This document shows positions 61,817-64,000 of a DNA stretch of 64,000 nucleotides, in pieces. The notes beneath the pieces are model-generated. The model saw nothing but the letters and a program-made list of their open reading frames with translations. It was not told the DNA's origin and did not search any database. Position numbers and translations under genes: made by a program. Positions within the stretch are counted from its first letter, which is position 1. Every line of letters begins with the position of its first letter. Source of the stretch: Chishuiella changwenlii (GTDB lineage Bacteria > Bacteroidota > Bacteroidia > Flavobacteriales > Weeksellaceae); the NCBI RefSeq assembly GCF_900142565.1, contig NZ_FRBH01000004.1, positions 62,001-126,000 of the forward strand, read 5' to 3'.

Positions 61817-62758
61817 ATGAAGTTTATAAAAAAAAGCTGCGCATTAAAACTATTTAATGTACTGACTCTATTATTTCTTTTCATGATTTCGTCTTGCACG
61901 CTAGATATGACAGATTATGAAGCAGAAAGAAATGACACTGTAGAAGAAGTTATAGAATTTCGTGAAGCAATTGTCATTAATCAAGACAGTTATAAAATAA
62001 GTATTGAGGCTTTAAACGGAAAATTTCACAAAGGTTACAACGAGATTAGATTAAAATTATCAAAAAATAATCTTTCGATTTCAGACGGAAAAGTTACTTT
62101 TCTTCCTATCATAACAAATGAAAAAGGTGAACATTCTTCTTGTCCGCATTTGTATAATTTAAATTACAACGTAACAGCGAATTATTATACAGGTTATGTT
62201 GTTTTTACAGAGGAGAGCAACATAAGCAATTGGAAATTATATCTTAATTTTTCTCAAGACAATAAAGTTTATAAAATTGAGCAATCTATTGAGGTTTTAA
62301 AACAACCGAACATGAATCTCAATATGACATCATTTACAGGAAAAGATGGTGAGCAATATATTATTGCATTGGTTGCGCCTCAAAACCCAAAGGTTGCAGA
62401 AAACAATTTAGTAGCTGGAATTTACAAATACAATAAAGTTGAAAAATCAGAAACTACTTTTCCAGATCCTACACAATTTTCATATAGCGAAGTTTCAAAC
62501 TTTACGTTGGCTATAGATCCAAGAATGCCAGAACCATCTATGGGAAATCATTCTTCGCCTAACAACAAAGATTTGATTCAAGAAAATGACGGTTTATATC
62601 ACGGTGTGGTTAATTACACAATGACGGGAAATTGGACATTAAATTTTATTCTATACAATCAGAATGGTTTAATTATAAAAGGAACAAAAGTTTCAACAGA
62701 TTTTACACCAGGTATAGAAGGTCAGAAAAGTGAATTGCATATCAATACTTTATTCTAA
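61817..62758 (+). CDS. Lipoprotein with Met/His-rich metal-binding-like region
   Basis: 313 residues with lipobox (FMISSCTLDM). Two immunoglobulin-like halves are suggested. The second contains DPRMPEPSMGNHSSPNNKDL followed by GLYHGVVNYTMTGNWTLNFILYN, which resembles the copper-associated YtkA/FixH-like fold with Met and His ligands. The first half has SCPHLYNLNY. It lies between the Cys protein and the OprC-like receptor, 4 bp before the latter. Probably a surface or periplasmic copper-binding partner. Confidence 0.65.
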   Translation: MKFIKKSCALKLFNVLTLLFLFMISSCTLDMTDYEAERNDTVEEVIEFREAIVINQDSYKISIEALNGKFHKGYNEIRLKLSKNNLSISDGKVTFLPIITNEKGEHSSCPHLYNLNYNVTANYYTGYVVFTEESNISNWKLYLNFSQDNKVYKIEQSIEVLKQPNMNLNMTSFTGKDGEQYIIALVAPQNPKVAENNLVAGIYKYNKVEKSETTFPDPTQFSYSEVSNFTLAIDPRMPEPSMGNHSSPNNKDLIQENDGLYHGVVNYTMTGNWTLNFILYNQNGLIIKGTKVSTDFTPGIEGQKSELHINTLF

Positions 62759-62762
62759 AGAG

Positions 62763-64000
62763 ATGAGAAAAATTATTGTACCAATTCTCTTTTTGGGAAT
62801 ACTCGCTCAAGCACAAAGTAATGAGGAGTCAAAAGACAGCATTCATTTTCTTGAAGAAGTAAAATTAAGTAGACAGAAAAAACTAGAAACAGACCTTAAA
62901 ATGAATATTTCTGTTGATGAATATCTTTCGTCATCAGAGAATATTAGTTTTATAAAAAGAGGTGCTTACGCATGGGAACCATTACTAAACAATATGAGTA
63001 CAGAACGCTCTATGGTAACCATTGACGGAATGCATATTTTCGGTGCTTGTACCGATAAAATGGATCCTGTTACTTCTTATGTTGAAAGCAATAATCTTTC
63101 TGCGATTGATATAAAATCTGGACAAGCAGGAAATTTACATGGTTCTACAATTGCTGGAAGTATCGATTTAAAACGTAAAAACACGCCTTTCGGATTATCA
63201 AAAAAATGGAACGGAGCGTACCAAACTGGATTTGAATTTAATAATAAACAAGTCTCTAATTTGGGTAATTTTTCTTATTCTGGAGATAAACTGGTTGTTG
63301 ACGGAAGTATAGCTTATCGTGAGGCTGAAAATTATAAAGATGGAAATAATAAAGAAGTTAATCATTCACAATACAAGAAATTTAATAGTTCTTTAGGCGT
63401 AGCTTATAAAACAAGCGATTTATCTTCTCTTAGATTTGATGCTATTTTTGATGTTGCAAAAGATGTTGGTTTTCCTGCATTACCAATGGATTTATGGTTA
63501 TCGAGAGCATTAATAACATCTGTATCTTACAAACAATTATTTGAAAAAGGAATAATAAAAGCATGGGATACAAAAGTATATTTTAATGCAATTGAGCATT
63601 ATATGGACGACACAAAACGTCCAGAAAATTTAGTACACATGGATATGCCTGGTTGGAGTACAACGTATGGTTTATTATCTAAAATAAATTTAAAAAAGGA
63701 GCATTATTCATCCGAAATACAATTGAATGCTTATCAGAATTTATCCATTGCAGAAATGCGAATGTATCCACAAGATAGAAGTAAAAGAACAATGTTTGCT
63801 TACAGCTGGCCTTGGGTTACCACTTCTTTTGCTGGATTGTCTATGAATAATTCTTGGGAGATTTCAGATAGAAGTCAATTAAATGTTGGAGGTTCTCTTG
63901 GCATCAATCATAATCGTTCAAAATATGTGGAATTTAACTGGATTTTTCATCCTGGAGCTCCACAAGAAAAAACAAGAGTTTTACCAAGTTTACATGCTTC
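62763..64000 (+). CDS. TonB-dependent receptor, OprC/NosA-like, truncated by window
   Basis: Open from ATG 62763 to the window end (412 residues visible). A signal peptide (IIVPILFLGILAQAQS) is followed by a short plug domain with VTIDGMHIFGACTDKMDPVT, SYVESNNLSAIDIKSGQAG and GSTIAGSIDL, then barrel strands. The CxxxM motif (Cys at 63048-63050, Met at 63060-63062) corresponds to the copper-binding motif of OprC, and HMDM at 63636-63647 may be the second site. Probably imports copper across the outer membrane using TonB. Confidence 0.82.
   Translation, partial: MRKIIVPILFLGILAQAQSNEESKDSIHFLEEVKLSRQKKLETDLKMNISVDEYLSSSENISFIKRGAYAWEPLLNNMSTERSMVTIDGMHIFGACTDKMDPVTSYVESNNLSAIDIKSGQAGNLHGSTIAGSIDLKRKNTPFGLSKKWNGAYQTGFEFNNKQVSNLGNFSYSGDKLVVDGSIAYREAENYKDGNNKEVNHSQYKKFNSSLGVAYKTSDLSSLRFDAIFDVAKDVGFPALPMDLWLSRALITSVSYKQLFEKGIIKAWDTKVYFNAIEHYMDDTKRPENLVHMDMPGWSTTYGLLSKINLKKEHYSSEIQLNAYQNLSIAEMRMYPQDRSKRTMFAYSWPWVTTSFAGLSMNNSWEISDRSQLNVGGSLGINHNRSKYVEFNWIFHPGAPQEKTRVLPSLHA

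Noticed and set aside
1-64000. CRISPR array, toxin-antitoxin pair or restriction system
   Set aside because: No regularly spaced repeats and no recognisable toxin, antitoxin, methylase or nuclease defence pair was seen in any region.

Overview
The window is AT-rich (roughly 30% GC by eye) and comes from a Bacteroidota genome, most likely class Flavobacteriia. The Weeksellaceae (Empedobacter-like) are my guess, not a demonstrated assignment. The basis is the run of typical flavobacterial host genes (BlaI/BlaR1 pair, gcvT, LUD-cdsA-psd, bifunctional GNAT/nitrilase, long GAPDH), promoters of the TTG-N19-21-TANNTTTG type, absence of Shine-Dalgarno sequences, and a TonB-dependent receptor operon.

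Layout. 1-22.5 kb is ordinary chromosome: a BlaI/BlaR1-like regulator-protease pair, an outer-membrane barrel, a RecB/AddA-like helicase-nuclease with uvrC, gcvT, small envelope genes, a GIY-YIG gene wrapped in palindromic repeats (10.8-11.3 kb), a peroxiredoxin-queD-idi-birA cluster, rsfS-ftsH-LUD-cdsA-psd, a His-rich lipoprotein, a HAD/phosphoribosyltransferase pair and an APC permease.

22.63-45.19 kb is a compact Mu-type transposable element. Its right-hand (early) part has an S24-type repressor, a Ner/Cro-like regulator, a MuA-like DDE transposase, a MuB-like ATPase and a DUF3164-like protein. The rest encodes a contractile tail: sheath, tube, a chaperone with a probable -1 frameshift, hub, spike, gp25-like wedge, J-like and I-like wedge proteins, collar fibre and three paralogous fibres, followed by an endolysin and a unimolecular spanin. 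The tape-measure gene lies apart on the opposite strand. I find no portal, capsid, protease, scaffold or terminase. The element ends in an inverted pair of sites that resemble Mu transposase-binding sites. It therefore reads as a headless Mu-like element, a candidate transposable, lysis-released tailocin. This is the most interesting system in the window.

45.2-52.2 kb holds a LytTR regulator, an amidohydrolase, an isochorismatase-family hydrolase, an AraC regulator, and a three-gene cassette (alpha/beta hydrolase, EamA exporter, Lrp regulator). That cassette is bounded by copies of the tRNA-Ser 3' end and terminator; the intact tRNA-Ser(TGA) is at 52.1 kb.

52.5-64 kb carries GAPDH, an unknown gene divergent from a GNAT/nitrilase fusion, two secreted proteins, an MFS exporter and an AraC regulator. 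Last comes the start of a probable copper-uptake operon (small Cys protein, Met/His lipoprotein, OprC-like TonB-dependent receptor with a CxxxM motif) that runs off the end of the window.
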